A stretch of 64,000 bases of DNA from Pseudomonadota bacterium (GTDB lineage Bacteria; Desulfobacterota; Desulfovibrionia; Desulfovibrionales; Desulfovibrionaceae), in NCBI GenBank assembly GCA_018816865.1, contig JAHIUW010000025.1:62001-126000 (forward strand), in the 5' to 3' direction. The translations under genes were made by a program, and so were the position numbers. Within the stretch, counting starts at the first letter, position 1, and each line of letters starts with the position of its first letter. A model generated the notes under the pieces. The model saw nothing but the letters and a program-made list of their open reading frames with translations. It had not been told where the DNA came from and searched no databases. Below, in pieces: positions 54,386-62,811 of this stretch.

Positions 54386-54605
54386 CGTCTTCCTCCGTAT
54401 GGAACTCTTTGAGCTTGCCGTCCGTGAGCAGCTTGACCTCATTCTTGGCCTTTTCCAGCTGTTCACGGCACGAACCCGCCAGTTCCACGCCCTCCTTGAA
54501 CAGGGTCACGCCGTCTTCCAACGCCAACTCCCCTGTTTCCAAAGATTCCACGATTTCCTGCAACCGTGCAAGGCGCGTCTCAAAATCCTGTTTCTTTTTA
54601 GCCAT
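54378..54605 (-). CDS. xseB: Exodeoxyribonuclease VII small subunit
   Basis: A 75-residue protein, predicted as two helices: FETRLARLQEIVESLETGELALEDGVTLFKEGVELAGSCREQLEKAKNEVKLL, the XseB signature. It binds the large subunit in several copies and controls single-strand DNA digestion. The ATG at 54605 is used; an upstream TTG is not needed. It overlaps ispA by 8 bases, and the large subunit xseA lies about 1 kb away in the same direction. Confidence 0.93.
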   Translation of the reverse strand: MAKKKQDFETRLARLQEIVESLETGELALEDGVTLFKEGVELAGSCREQLEKAKNEVKLLTDGKLKEFHTEEDDA

Positions 54606-54822
54606 CTCGCTCGTCCTCAAAAAAGCCCTGGGGCAGCTGTATCATCTCTGCGCCGAAGCTTGGCGCGGCAGTCATGGCCTCAACAACCAAGGCCTATAGC
54701 AGGCGGTCCGAAACTAGTCAGTTGCGCGGCGCAAGAAAATTCAAGATCGCGCGTATCTTCAGATACGTAAGTCTTTGTACTTTTTCGAAGCAACAAAGCA
54801 CTGGCTGTTTCTGGGCCGCCTA

Positions 54823-55695
54823 CTAGGGGCTGACCCGGCCCTCAATCAGCGGCATGGGGTCCACATACTGGCCCAACACGGACAATCCAAAGTGCAAATG
54901 CGGCCCGGTGACCCGGCCCGTGGCCCCCACCTTGCCCAGCACCTGCCCGGCGGACACGAACTGGCCCTCGGACACCTCGATGGACGAGAGGTGGCAGTAG
55001 ACGCTGACCACTCCCAGTCCATGATCAATGTAGACGATATTGCCGGAAAAATAATGATCGCCCGTGAGCCTGACCTCGCCTGGGGCCACGGCCTTGACGG
55101 GCGAGCCCTGCGCGCCCCTAAAATCCACACCCGCATGCGGCTTGCGCGGCTCACCATTGAATATCCGCCGCAGCCCATAGGTGCTGGAGAGCCCCCCGGG
55201 GACCGGACGCTGGAAATGAGCATCCCAGAAGCGCTCGGGGGAAACGTCTCCCAGGACCATCATCGCCTGGGCCTGCTCGCGGTAGTGACGATCCAATTGG
55301 GCCTTGGTCAGGTTGACCATCTTCTTGGCCACGTTCAACCGCTGCTCCTCGAAGTGGCGCGGCGTGATGGCCACGGCATGCGTCAGGTCCTGTGCGCCGA
55401 CGGAACCGCTGACCTGGATCTTGACCTGTCCGCTGCCGGGCTTGGCCATGGAGCCGGTGCCCAGCATGGCCAGCGCCACCCAGACCCTACCCTCTTTGCG
55501 CACGGAGGCGTCCACGGCCATGGCTCCCCAGGACAGGTGCACCGCGTCCACGGGCTCGTCCGAGACCACCCGCACAAAGAACGGCTCACCCTGGGGGACC
55601 GAATCCGGGCATTCCAGACGCACGCCTGCCAGGGCGGTGGGGGCAATCAGCAGTATCGACAACAGGCACAGCAGGGCCCTGAATAATTGCATCAA
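54823..55695 (-). CDS. M23 family metallopeptidase, secreted
   Basis: A 290-residue secreted protein. Signal peptide to about residue 23 (PTALAG). The first part is a beta-sandwich with VRLECPDSVPQGEPFFVRVVSDEPV. The C-terminal LytM/M23 domain has the zinc ligands in HAGVDFRG (H-x3-D) and HLHFGLSV (H-x-H), with YGLRRIFNGEPRKPHAG as the usual lead-in. It likely cuts peptidoglycan cross-links or acts as a murein hydrolase. It overlaps xseA by 4 bases at its start. Spacer 54606-54822 (217 bases) to xseB shows nothing specific. Confidence 0.88.
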   Translation of the reverse strand: MMQLFRALLCLLSILLIAPTALAGVRLECPDSVPQGEPFFVRVVSDEPVDAVHLSWGAMAVDASVRKEGRVWVALAMLGTGSMAKPGSGQVKIQVSGSVGAQDLTHAVAITPRHFEEQRLNVAKKMVNLTKAQLDRHYREQAQAMMVLGDVSPERFWDAHFQRPVPGGLSSTYGLRRIFNGEPRKPHAGVDFRGAQGSPVKAVAPGEVRLTGDHYFSGNIVYIDHGLGVVSVYCHLSSIEVSEGQFVSAGQVLGKVGATGRVTGPHLHFGLSVLGQYVDPMPLIEGRVSP

Positions 55696-57080
55696 TCGTC
55701 CTTTTCAATCCGTGTCACTTCTGCCCCGAGGCGTCCATCACGCACGCGAATCTCCAGGGCGTCGCCCGGGGCCGCATCGTCCACACTCCGCAAAAATCGC
55801 CCGGTCCTGGAGCTGCGCACCAAGCCGTAGCCCCGTTCCAGGGGCTTCTCCGGGTCCAGGCCCACCAGGGTGGCCGAGGCCACGGCCAGATCCCGGTCCA
55901 GGGCTCGCAGCCGCCCATCCAGCCCCAGGGCCAGCCGCCCGACAAAGGCCTCCAGCACGGCGGCCTTGCGCTCCATGATCTGTGGCCCGAAGGCCGCCAG
56001 CAATTCACGCCCCGCCTGGTCCAAGGCCGAAATCTTGCGCCCTTGAAAATCATCCCAGGCCCGGGTCAGGTCGCGGGTCGCCACCGCGAAGCGCTCGCGC
56101 CAGCGGTCCACCTGGCGCACCGGAGACAGCCAGGCCAGGGCGCGTTCTTCCACGCGCAGGGTCCGCTCGCGTCCCTGGATCAGCCCCTGCCCCGCCCGCA
56201 GCAAGGCCAGTTCCAGCCCATCCAGGCGTTGCATCAACTCGCGCCGCTCGGGCCAGAGCATCTGCGCGGCGTGACTGGGCGTGGCCGCTCGGGCGTCGGC
56301 CACATAATCGGCGATGGTCACATCCACCTCATGGCCCACGCCGCACAGTACCGGCAGCGTGGCCCGCTGGATGGCATCGGCCACGGGCTCGGTGTTGAAG
56401 GCCCAGAGGTCCTCAATGGAGCCTCCTCCACGGATCAAGACCACCACCTCGGCCCAACCCTGCACGCAGATCTCGTCCAGGGCCGCGGCGATCTGTTCAG
56501 GGGCCCGGTCCCCCTGCACCAGCGAGGGCTGGATGTGGATCTCGCAGCCCGCCCCGCGCTCGCTGGCGATGCGCAAAAAATCGCGGATGGCCGCTCCCGT
56601 GGGGGCGGTGACCACCGCCACCCGCGCGGGCGAAGCGGGCAGGCGCATCTTGCGGTCCTCATCGAAATAGCCCTTGGCCCGCAGCTTGGCCTTCAAGGCC
56701 TCGAACTGCAGATACAACTGGCCCACGCCCTCTTCCTGGACGATCTCGGCCACCAGTTGATAGGTCCCGCGCGGCTCGTAGACGTTCAGCCGCCCGGCCA
56801 CCAGAACCTGCATGCCATCCTCGACATCGGGCACAAAGCCGTGCTCCAGGACCTCGCCGGTGGCGGGGTCCACGCCTCCGGCCTGCACCTCACGCCGGGA
56901 GGACTTGAACCAGACCACGGACAGCTGGGCGCGCTCGTCCTTCAGGGTGAAATAGAGGTGTCCGCTGGGCGGGCGCGTCACGCCGCTGACCTGGCCCCGC
57001 ACCCAGACAAAGGGGAACTGGCTCTCCAGCACGTCCTTGACCGCTTGGGTCAGTTCGGCAACCTCGAAGATATGGGGCAC
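55692..57080 (-). CDS. xseA: Exodeoxyribonuclease VII large subunit
   Basis: A 462-residue nuclease. The N-terminal OB fold (FPFVWVRGQVSGVTRPPSGHLYFTLKDERAQLSVVWF) binds single-stranded DNA. The catalytic part shows RVAVVTAPTGAAIRDFLRIASERGAG, then VVVLIRGGGSIEDLWAFNTEPVADAI and GVGHEVDVTIADYVADARAATPSHAAQM. A helical tail for the small subunit and a short C-terminal segment follow. Length is normal. The 3' end overlaps the M23 gene by 4 bases. Confidence 0.96.
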   Translation of the reverse strand: MPHIFEVAELTQAVKDVLESQFPFVWVRGQVSGVTRPPSGHLYFTLKDERAQLSVVWFKSSRREVQAGGVDPATGEVLEHGFVPDVEDGMQVLVAGRLNVYEPRGTYQLVAEIVQEEGVGQLYLQFEALKAKLRAKGYFDEDRKMRLPASPARVAVVTAPTGAAIRDFLRIASERGAGCEIHIQPSLVQGDRAPEQIAAALDEICVQGWAEVVVLIRGGGSIEDLWAFNTEPVADAIQRATLPVLCGVGHEVDVTIADYVADARAATPSHAAQMLWPERRELMQRLDGLELALLRAGQGLIQGRERTLRVEERALAWLSPVRQVDRWRERFAVATRDLTRAWDDFQGRKISALDQAGRELLAAFGPQIMERKAAVLEAFVGRLALGLDGRLRALDRDLAVASATLVGLDPEKPLERGYGLVRSSRTGRFLRSVDDAAPGDALEIRVRDGRLGAEVTRIEKDD

Positions 57081-57088
57081 GGGCTCTC

Positions 57089-57700
57089 CTACTCGGCCAT
57101 CACCGCGGCACCGGTACCGATCATCACCGCGCCAGCGCTACGGTTGGCGATCTTCCAAAGTCGCGTCGTACGCATCGCACCGCGCCCCCGGGCCGCCAGC
57201 CAGGCGTACCCGACGGGGATCAGGAACACGATGGGGCAAATCACCGCGATGACCGTGGCCGCGTCGCTCGGCGTAAGGGCGGTCAAATCGATAAACGCCG
57301 GCAGGAACCCGCAATAGAAAGCGATGGCCTTGGGATTGCCCAGAGACACGCACATCCCACCCAGGAAAGAACGCCCACGCGCCTTACCCGAAGGGCTCGA
57401 AGCACCCTCGGCAGGTGGCCTGGCGGTCCAGGCCCGAAGGCCCATCCAAATCAGATACCCGGCCCCGAGATAGCGCAACACGATAAACCCGTCGCCCAAT
57501 TGCGAGGCCACCCAGCCCATGCCGAACAGGGCCATGAGCAGATAGATCATGTCGCCCAGCACCTGTCCGGCGGTCCACAGCACAGCCGTGCCCAGCCCTC
57601 GCGCCAAGGCCTGGGCCACCACAGCCATGACCCCAGGGCCGGGGATCAGGGCGAACAGCGCCGTGGCCCCGGCCAGGGCAATAAGTCCTTCCACCGTCAT
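57089..57700 (-). CDS. LysE/RhtB family amino-acid exporter
   Basis: A 203-residue inner-membrane protein with about six hydrophobic segments. The N-terminal ALFALIPGPGVMAVVAQALARG is the family signature in which P-G-P is conserved in the first helix, and the RYLGAGYLIWMGLRAW and CVSLGNPKAIAFYCGFLPAFI segments are characteristic. Members export amino acids such as threonine, homoserine or lysine. It starts 6 bases after the proS stop and is likely coexpressed with it. The exported compound is not predictable. Confidence 0.9.
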   Translation of the reverse strand: MTVEGLIALAGATALFALIPGPGVMAVVAQALARGLGTAVLWTAGQVLGDMIYLLMALFGMGWVASQLGDGFIVLRYLGAGYLIWMGLRAWTARPPAEGASSPSGKARGRSFLGGMCVSLGNPKAIAFYCGFLPAFIDLTALTPSDAATVIAVICPIVFLIPVGYAWLAARGRGAMRTTRLWKIANRSAGAVMIGTGAAVMAE

Positions 57701-57706
57701 TACGAG

Positions 57707-59464
57707 CTACCTGCAAACATCCAGATTGTCGCCATCCGTCAGGCCCCAACCGCACCACACGTCGCGACGCCAGGCCACGAAATCACGTTCGAAGTTGTCC
57801 AGGCCAAGTTCGATCTTCTCGCCCGTGCGACGGTCCTTGCATTCCACAATGCCCTTCAGGATGCCCTTGCCGCCCACCACGATCTGGATGGGATAGCCCA
57901 CCAGATCGGCGTCCTTGAACTTCACGCCCGGGCGTTCGTCGCGGTCGTCCAGCAGGGTATCGGCCCCCGTGGACTTGATAATGTTGTAGATCTCCTCGGC
58001 CTTGCCCAGGATCTCTTCCTTCTTGGGGTCCAGGCAGAGCACTGCGGCCTCGAACGGGGCCACCGGCGGCGGGAAGACAATGCCGTTCTCGTCGTGGTTC
58101 TGCTCGATGCAGGCGGCCACCACACGCGACACGCCAATTCCGTAACAGCCCATGATCATCAGCTGTTCCCTGCCGTTCGCATCCAGGAACTTGGCCTGCA
58201 TGGCCTCGGAATACTTGGTGCCCAGCTTGAAGACATGGCCAACCTCGATGCCCTTGGGCATGGACAGCTGACCGCCGCAGTGCGGGCAGGGATCGTCCAC
58301 GGTGATCACGCGCAGGTCGAGGAACTGAACCTTGGCGCCCACATCGCGTCCCAGGTCCACATGACGCACATGGGTGTCGGCTTTGTTGGCCCCGACCACG
58401 AAATCCGTCGCGCCCCTCAGTTCCTTGTCCGCCAGAATGCGCGAGACCTTGAGTCCCACGGGGCCGGCAAAGCCCACGGGCGCGCCGGTCCACTCCTGGA
58501 CCTGCTCGGGGCTGGCCATGACCAGCTCAGCGCAGCCCAGGGCGTTCTTGAACTTCACTTCATTCAGCTCGCGGTCGCCGCGCACCAGCGCGGCCACGGC
58601 CTCGCCATCGGCATCAAACAGCAAGGTCTTGATGACCTGCATGGAGTGCACGTTCAGGAACTCGGCCACTTCCTCCACGGTATGCGTCCCGGGGGTGGCG
58701 ACCTCCACCATCATCGGGCCCTGGTCCATGCAGGGCTTGATCTCACCCGCGACCCCGGCCTTTTCCAGGTTGGCGGCGTAGTCACAGGCCGTGCAGACCG
58801 CAATGGTATCCTCGCCGGTGTCGGCCAGGACCATGAACTCGTGGGAGAAACTGCCACCAATGGAGCCGGAGTCGGCCTCCACGGCGCGGAAGGTCAGGCC
58901 CAGACGCTCGAAGATGGCGCTGTAGGCGGCGTACATGGCCTTATAGCTGGCCTCGGCGCCGGCATCATCGGCATCGAAGGAGTAGGCGTCCTTCATCACG
59001 AACTCACGGCCGCGCATCAGGCCGAAACGCGGGCGGATCTCGTCGCGGAACTTGGTCTGGACCTGATAGAGATTGATGGGCAGCTGCTTGTAGGAATTGA
59101 CCTCACCACGCACCAGGTCGGTCACGACCTCCTCGTGCGTGGGTCCAAGACAATAGTCCCGGCCATGCCGATCCTGGATGCGCAGCAGTTCCTTGCCATA
59201 GAACTGCCAACGGCCGGTCTCCTTCCAGAGGTCGCCGGGCTGGACCATGGGCATGGAAATCTCCTGGGCCCCTGCGCGGTTCATTTCCTCACGCACGATG
59301 GCCGCGACCTTGTTCAGACTCCGAAGGCCCATGGGCAGATAGGTGTAGATGCCCGAAGTCAGCTTGCGGATCATTCCCGCTCGAATGAGCAGTTGATGGC
59401 TGACGACCTCGGCATCGGCCGGGGCTTCCTTCAACGTGGGCACATATAGGTTGGTGTAACGCAT
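57707..59464 (-). CDS. proS: Prolyl-tRNA synthetase (bacterial type, with editing domain)
   Basis: A 585-residue class II synthetase. Motif 1 lies near [31 protein letters not shown], motif 2 in [27 protein letters not shown], and motif 3 near [17 protein letters not shown]. Between motifs 2 and 3 the INS editing domain (about 225-380) deacylates Ala-tRNA-Pro. A C-terminal anticodon-binding domain completes it. Length is normal. The gene starts just one base from ispG's stop, so ispG-proS form one unit. Confidence 0.96.
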   Translation of the reverse strand: MRYTNLYVPTLKEAPADAEVVSHQLLIRAGMIRKLTSGIYTYLPMGLRSLNKVAAIVREEMNRAGAQEISMPMVQPGDLWKETGRWQFYGKELLRIQDRHGRDYCLGPTHEEVVTDLVRGEVNSYKQLPINLYQVQTKFRDEIRPRFGLMRGREFVMKDAYSFDADDAGAEASYKAMYAAYSAIFERLGLTFRAVEADSGSIGGSFSHEFMVLADTGEDTIAVCTACDYAANLEKAGVAGEIKPCMDQGPMMVEVATPGTHTVEEVAEFLNVHSMQVIKTLLFDADGEAVAALVRGDRELNEVKFKNALGCAELVMASPEQVQEWTGAPVGFAGPVGLKVSRILADKELRGATDFVVGANKADTHVRHVDLGRDVGAKVQFLDLRVITVDDPCPHCGGQLSMPKGIEVGHVFKLGTKYSEAMQAKFLDANGREQLMIMGCYGIGVSRVVAACIEQNHDENGIVFPPPVAPFEAAVLCLDPKKEEILGKAEEIYNIIKSTGADTLLDDRDERPGVKFKDADLVGYPIQIVVGGKGILKGIVECKDRRTGEKIELGLDNFERDFVAWRRDVWCGWGLTDGDNLDVCR

Positions 59465-60577
59465 CTATTGATTCTCCTCTCTGAGTTCTTTGAGAAATGT
59501 ATCCAGTTCATGCAAAAATTCAGGCAGCAGATTTTCCTCGCCCTTGATCTTGCGCACCACCTCGCCCTTGCGGAAGATGATGCCCACGCCGCGCCCCCCG
59601 GCAATGCCGATGTCGGCCTCGCGCGCCTCGCCGGGGCCATTGACCACACAGCCCATGACCGCCACGGTAAAGACCTCGGTCACCGGACGCAGGTGGCGCT
59701 CCACCTCTTCCACCAGGGCGACGAGCCCGATCTCCGTGCGCCCGCAGGTGGGGCAGGAGACGATCTCCGGCCCCCGGGCACGCAGATTGAGCGAGCGCAG
59801 AATCTCCCAGGCCACGTCCATCTCGGGCACGGGGTCGCCGGTCAGCGAAACCCGCATGGTGTCGCCCAGGCCCTCGTAGAGCAGTACGCCAAGCCCCACC
59901 GAGGATTTCACAGTGCCCCGGCCCGGGGTCCCGGCCTCGGTCACACCGATGTGCAGCGGATAATCACAGCGCCCGGCCAGCAGGCGATAGGCCGCGATGG
60001 TGGCGGGCACGGACGAGGACTTCAGGGAAATCTTGGTGTCGAAGAAATCCCGCTCCTCCAGGAGACGCACATGCTCCATGGCGCTCTCCACCATGGCCTC
60101 GGGCGTGGGCCCGCCAAACTTCGCCAGCAGCTTCTTGTCCACGGACCCGGAATTGACCCCGATGCGGATGGGCGCGCGCGCGGCCTTGGCCGCGGCCACC
60201 ACCTTGTCCACGGGGCCTGCCCCGCCGATGTTGCCGGGGTTGATGCGCAACCCATCCACGCCCGCATCCAGGGCCAGCAAGGCCAGACGATGATCAAAAT
60301 GGATGTCCGCAATGAGCGGCACGGGCGAGGCCTTGCGGATGGCGCCGATGGCCCGGGCGGCCTTCTCGTCCAGCACGGCCAGGCGCACGATCTCGCAGCC
60401 TGCCTCGGCCAGGGCGTCTATCTGGGCCACTGTGGCATCCACATCGCGGGTGTCGGTGTTGGTCATGGACTGGACCACCACCGGGGCGTCGCCGCCCACG
60501 GCCACGCTCCCCACATGCAGGGTCCGGGTCTTGCGCCGCGCCGGGCGGTATGGGTCGTCAATCAGATGGGTGGTCAT
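59465..60577 (-). CDS. ispG: 4-hydroxy-3-methylbut-2-en-1-yl diphosphate synthase (IspG)
   Basis: A 370-residue iron-sulfur enzyme of the MEP pathway. The N-terminal TIM barrel has VGGDAPVVVQSMTNTDTRDVDATVAQI. The C-terminal cluster domain shows ISCPTCGRTEIGL (Cys ligands) and VMGCVVNGPGEAREADIGIAGGRGVGIIF. Length fits the bacterial type. Its product feeds the same pathway as dxs and ispA in this window. It directly precedes proS, with the two genes adjoining without a gap. Confidence 0.97.
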   Translation of the reverse strand: MTTHLIDDPYRPARRKTRTLHVGSVAVGGDAPVVVQSMTNTDTRDVDATVAQIDALAEAGCEIVRLAVLDEKAARAIGAIRKASPVPLIADIHFDHRLALLALDAGVDGLRINPGNIGGAGPVDKVVAAAKAARAPIRIGVNSGSVDKKLLAKFGGPTPEAMVESAMEHVRLLEERDFFDTKISLKSSSVPATIAAYRLLAGRCDYPLHIGVTEAGTPGRGTVKSSVGLGVLLYEGLGDTMRVSLTGDPVPEMDVAWEILRSLNLRARGPEIVSCPTCGRTEIGLVALVEEVERHLRPVTEVFTVAVMGCVVNGPGEAREADIGIAGGRGVGIIFRKGEVVRKIKGEENLLPEFLHELDTFLKELREENQ

Positions 60578-60766
60578 GGGTCCTCTTCTCTATTCTACTA
60601 AAGAGCGCATTAGTTATCCCATTTCGCTGCTCAAGCCAAGGGCGCAGGGAGGGCCAAAGGCGCTTTAAACAAGAGGGCGCAAGGGACGGAATGCCCCAGG
60701 AAAGATGGAAGCGGGACCGGAGCGCAACCAGACAATCACCCCTCAACGCAACCCGAATATGATTAT

Positions 60767-61498
60767 CTAGAAATATCCAAGACTATGCAGGGTCTCCAGC
60801 ATAGCCTCCTTGTCCTGGTCGCGCCCCGCGCGTTCACCCTGCCCTGTTCCGGGGGCAGCGGTACACGGCATGCAGCCCAGGGAGCGATAGCCCTGGCGAT
60901 ACAGAGGGCAGGCCGGGAGTCCATGGTCCATGATGAAGGACCAGACATCCATCTCGGTGAGATTCAGGATGGGATGCAGGCGCAGGTGGGCGGGCTCGGC
61001 CATGGTTTCCACCGCCGGGCGCGCGGCGCGGGAGGGATGCTCGTCCGCACGGATACCCGTGAGCAGCAGAGAGATGCCCGTGTCCTCGATGGCCCGGTTC
61101 AGGGGCAGGACCTTCAGTTCACGACAGCAGGCGGCCTTGTCCCGGGCCACGAGATAGTCTGAGAGATCGACCTCGGGCCGGGCGATGGTCAAGGCGATGC
61201 CCCATTCCCTGGCCAGGGCGTCGCGGAAGGCGATGACCTGCGGAAACTTGCAGCCCGTGTCGATGGAAATGGCATTGAGCGCCGCGCCCGGGGCCAGTTC
61301 GGCCAGCCGCTGGCGCAGCAGATGCAGCACCAGTGTGGAGTCCTTGCCGCCGGTCCAGGCCACGGCCAAGGCCTGTGGCCCCACCGTGGCGATGGCGGAG
61401 TCGATGCTGGCCACGACCTCGGCAATCTTGCTCTCCAGCGTTGGACCGCCGGGCTTGGGGACATACAGTCGAGCTACGAGCTGTTCTTGATTCGTCAT
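60767..61498 (-). CDS. PP-loop sulfurtransferase/PAPS-reductase family protein
   Basis: A 243-residue protein of the adenine-nucleotide alpha-hydrolase superfamily. The PP-loop is AVAWTGGKDSTLVLHLLRQ (about residues 44-62). The later DTGCKFPQVIAFRDALA and TGIRADEHPSRAARP (R-x-D-E) motifs, and the C-terminal CPLYRQGYRSLGCMPCT, resemble PAPS/APS reductases and CysD-like proteins. Assimilatory PAPS reductase has a conserved C-terminal ECGLH motif; here it is not seen, so it is more likely an ATP-sulfurylase-like or thiolation enzyme. Downstream it has no partner gene. Confidence 0.72.
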   Translation of the reverse strand: MTNQEQLVARLYVPKPGGPTLESKIAEVVASIDSAIATVGPQALAVAWTGGKDSTLVLHLLRQRLAELAPGAALNAISIDTGCKFPQVIAFRDALAREWGIALTIARPEVDLSDYLVARDKAACCRELKVLPLNRAIEDTGISLLLTGIRADEHPSRAARPAVETMAEPAHLRLHPILNLTEMDVWSFIMDHGLPACPLYRQGYRSLGCMPCTAAPGTGQGERAGRDQDKEAMLETLHSLGYF

Positions 61499-61647
61499 GA
61501 TATCCTACCCGGTGCGCTTCAGGGTGGGCTTCGAATACGGCAGCTCGCCAGACATGGCAACCTGACACGTGAAGGAAAATGATATTTTCGAAAAAACCGC
61601 TTGACGAAGAAGGGCCGTTTGAATAGATACCAACTCCTCGACGACGT

Positions 61648-61724
61648 GGGCCCGTAGCTCAGCTGGATAGAGTGCCTGGCTACGAACCAGTAGGTCGCAG
61701 GTTCGAATCCTGCCGGGCCCACCA
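61648..61724 (+). tRNA. tRNA-Arg (anticodon ACG)
   Basis: GGGCCCG (61648-61654) pairs with CGGGCCC (61714-61720) as the acceptor stem, with discriminator A and encoded CCA (61722-61724). The D arm is GCTC-AGCTGGATA-GAGT, the anticodon loop is CTACGAA (anticodon ACG), and the T arm contains GGTTCGAATCC. The outer anticodon-stem pair looks mismatched (C-T), which is the only oddity. ACG would be edited to ICG by TadA. Confidence 0.95.
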
Positions 61725-61731
61725 CTTTTCG

Positions 61732-61763
61732 AAAGGCCCCTGGAAATTCCAGGGGCCTTTTTC
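61732..61763 (+). terminator. Terminator of the tRNA-Arg
   Basis: AAAGGCCCCTGGAA (61732-61745) pairs with TTCCAGGGGCCTTT (61747-61760), followed by a T run. It lies directly after the tRNA. Confidence 0.88.
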
Positions 61764-61852
61764 TTTGCATGCCGTTTTCAGGGCATCAACGGGACCGACC
61801 ATCCACCACTCCGTCCCGATCAGGTTCGTTCACCCTTCAGATAATCTTGATA

Positions 61853-61902
61853 AAGCTCCTCTCACCCATGCTTGACGAAGCTCCTCTCACCCATGCTTGA
61901 CG
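61853..61902. repeat. 25-bp tandem duplication of the pirin gene's 3' end
   Basis: A 25-bp unit beginning AAGCTCCTCTCACCCATG occurs twice in direct tandem (61853-61877 and 61878-61902), then a third partial copy starts. On the minus strand the unit includes the last codons and stop of the pirin gene, with the extra copy just downstream of the stop. It looks like a recent slippage duplication. Confidence 0.9.
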
Positions 61903-62729
61903 AAGCTCCCGTCCTGGAATTCCCCGAAGGCCAGATCCAACTCCGCCTGGGTATTCATCACGATGGGTCCGCGCCAGGCAATGGGCTCGCGCAGCGGCTT
62001 GCCGGACACCAGCAAAAAGCGCAGCGATTCACTGCCTGCGGACAGGGCCAACTCATCGCCATCGTCGAACAGCACCAGCATCCGGTTCTGCACCGGGGTG
62101 CCGCCCACGCTGCCCTGGCCGCCGATGGCATAGATGAAGGCGGTATGCCCCCTTTTCACAGGGTGCACGAACTCGACTCCGGCAGGGACTGTGCAATCCA
62201 GATATTCCGGGTCAATAACGATATCCGTGATCGGACCTCCCACGCCATCCACGCTCCCAGCGATGACCTTGATGGTGGTTCCGTCGGCCCGGACCACCGC
62301 AGGGATCTCCGCAGCCGTGATCCCCCGATAGCGAGGGGCCATCATCTTGTTCGCTGCGGGCAGATTGGCCCAGAGCTGGAAACCGAGCATGGCGCCATGC
62401 TCATCGCCCTTGGGCATCTCCTGGTGGATGATGCCGCTGCCCGCCGTCATCCACTGCACGTCCCCCGTACCGATGACCCCCTTGTTGCCCAGGCTGTCGC
62501 CATGCTCCACGTCACCGCCGATGACATAGGTGATGGTCTCGATACCGCGGTGCGGGTGCCACGGAAAGCCCTTGATAAAATCCTCGGGTTTCTCGGCCCG
62601 GAAATCGTCCAGCATCAGGAAAGGGTCAAACAGGCCGGTCTCGTAATAGCCGAACACCCTGCGCAGACGGACCCCAGCCCCTTCGGTCACGGGTTCACCC
62701 TCAAATATCTGTTTGATTTCACGCCTCAT
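61887..62729 (-). CDS. Pirin family protein
   Basis: A 280-residue bicupin. The metal site motifs of the N-terminal cupin are HPHRGIETITYVIGGDVEHGDS and GSGIIHQEMP, giving the H-H-H-E set. The C-terminal cupin is also recognisable (PVQNRMLVLFDDGDELALS). Pirins show quercetinase activity in some species, but the role in anaerobes is unknown. The 3' end is part of a tandem duplication. It stands between the tRNA and the MFS gene. Confidence 0.9.
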   Translation of the reverse strand: MRREIKQIFEGEPVTEGAGVRLRRVFGYYETGLFDPFLMLDDFRAEKPEDFIKGFPWHPHRGIETITYVIGGDVEHGDSLGNKGVIGTGDVQWMTAGSGIIHQEMPKGDEHGAMLGFQLWANLPAANKMMAPRYRGITAAEIPAVVRADGTTIKVIAGSVDGVGGPITDIVIDPEYLDCTVPAGVEFVHPVKRGHTAFIYAIGGQGSVGGTPVQNRMLVLFDDGDELALSAGSESLRFLLVSGKPLREPIAWRGPIVMNTQAELDLAFGEFQDGSFVKHG

Positions 62730-62811
62730 GCGTCCTCCCTTTGTGCATAATCAGCAAGCCTTTCCAAGCGACGTTCAAGGAGCGTAGCAAGGATCATCAC
62801 AAACCAACCTC

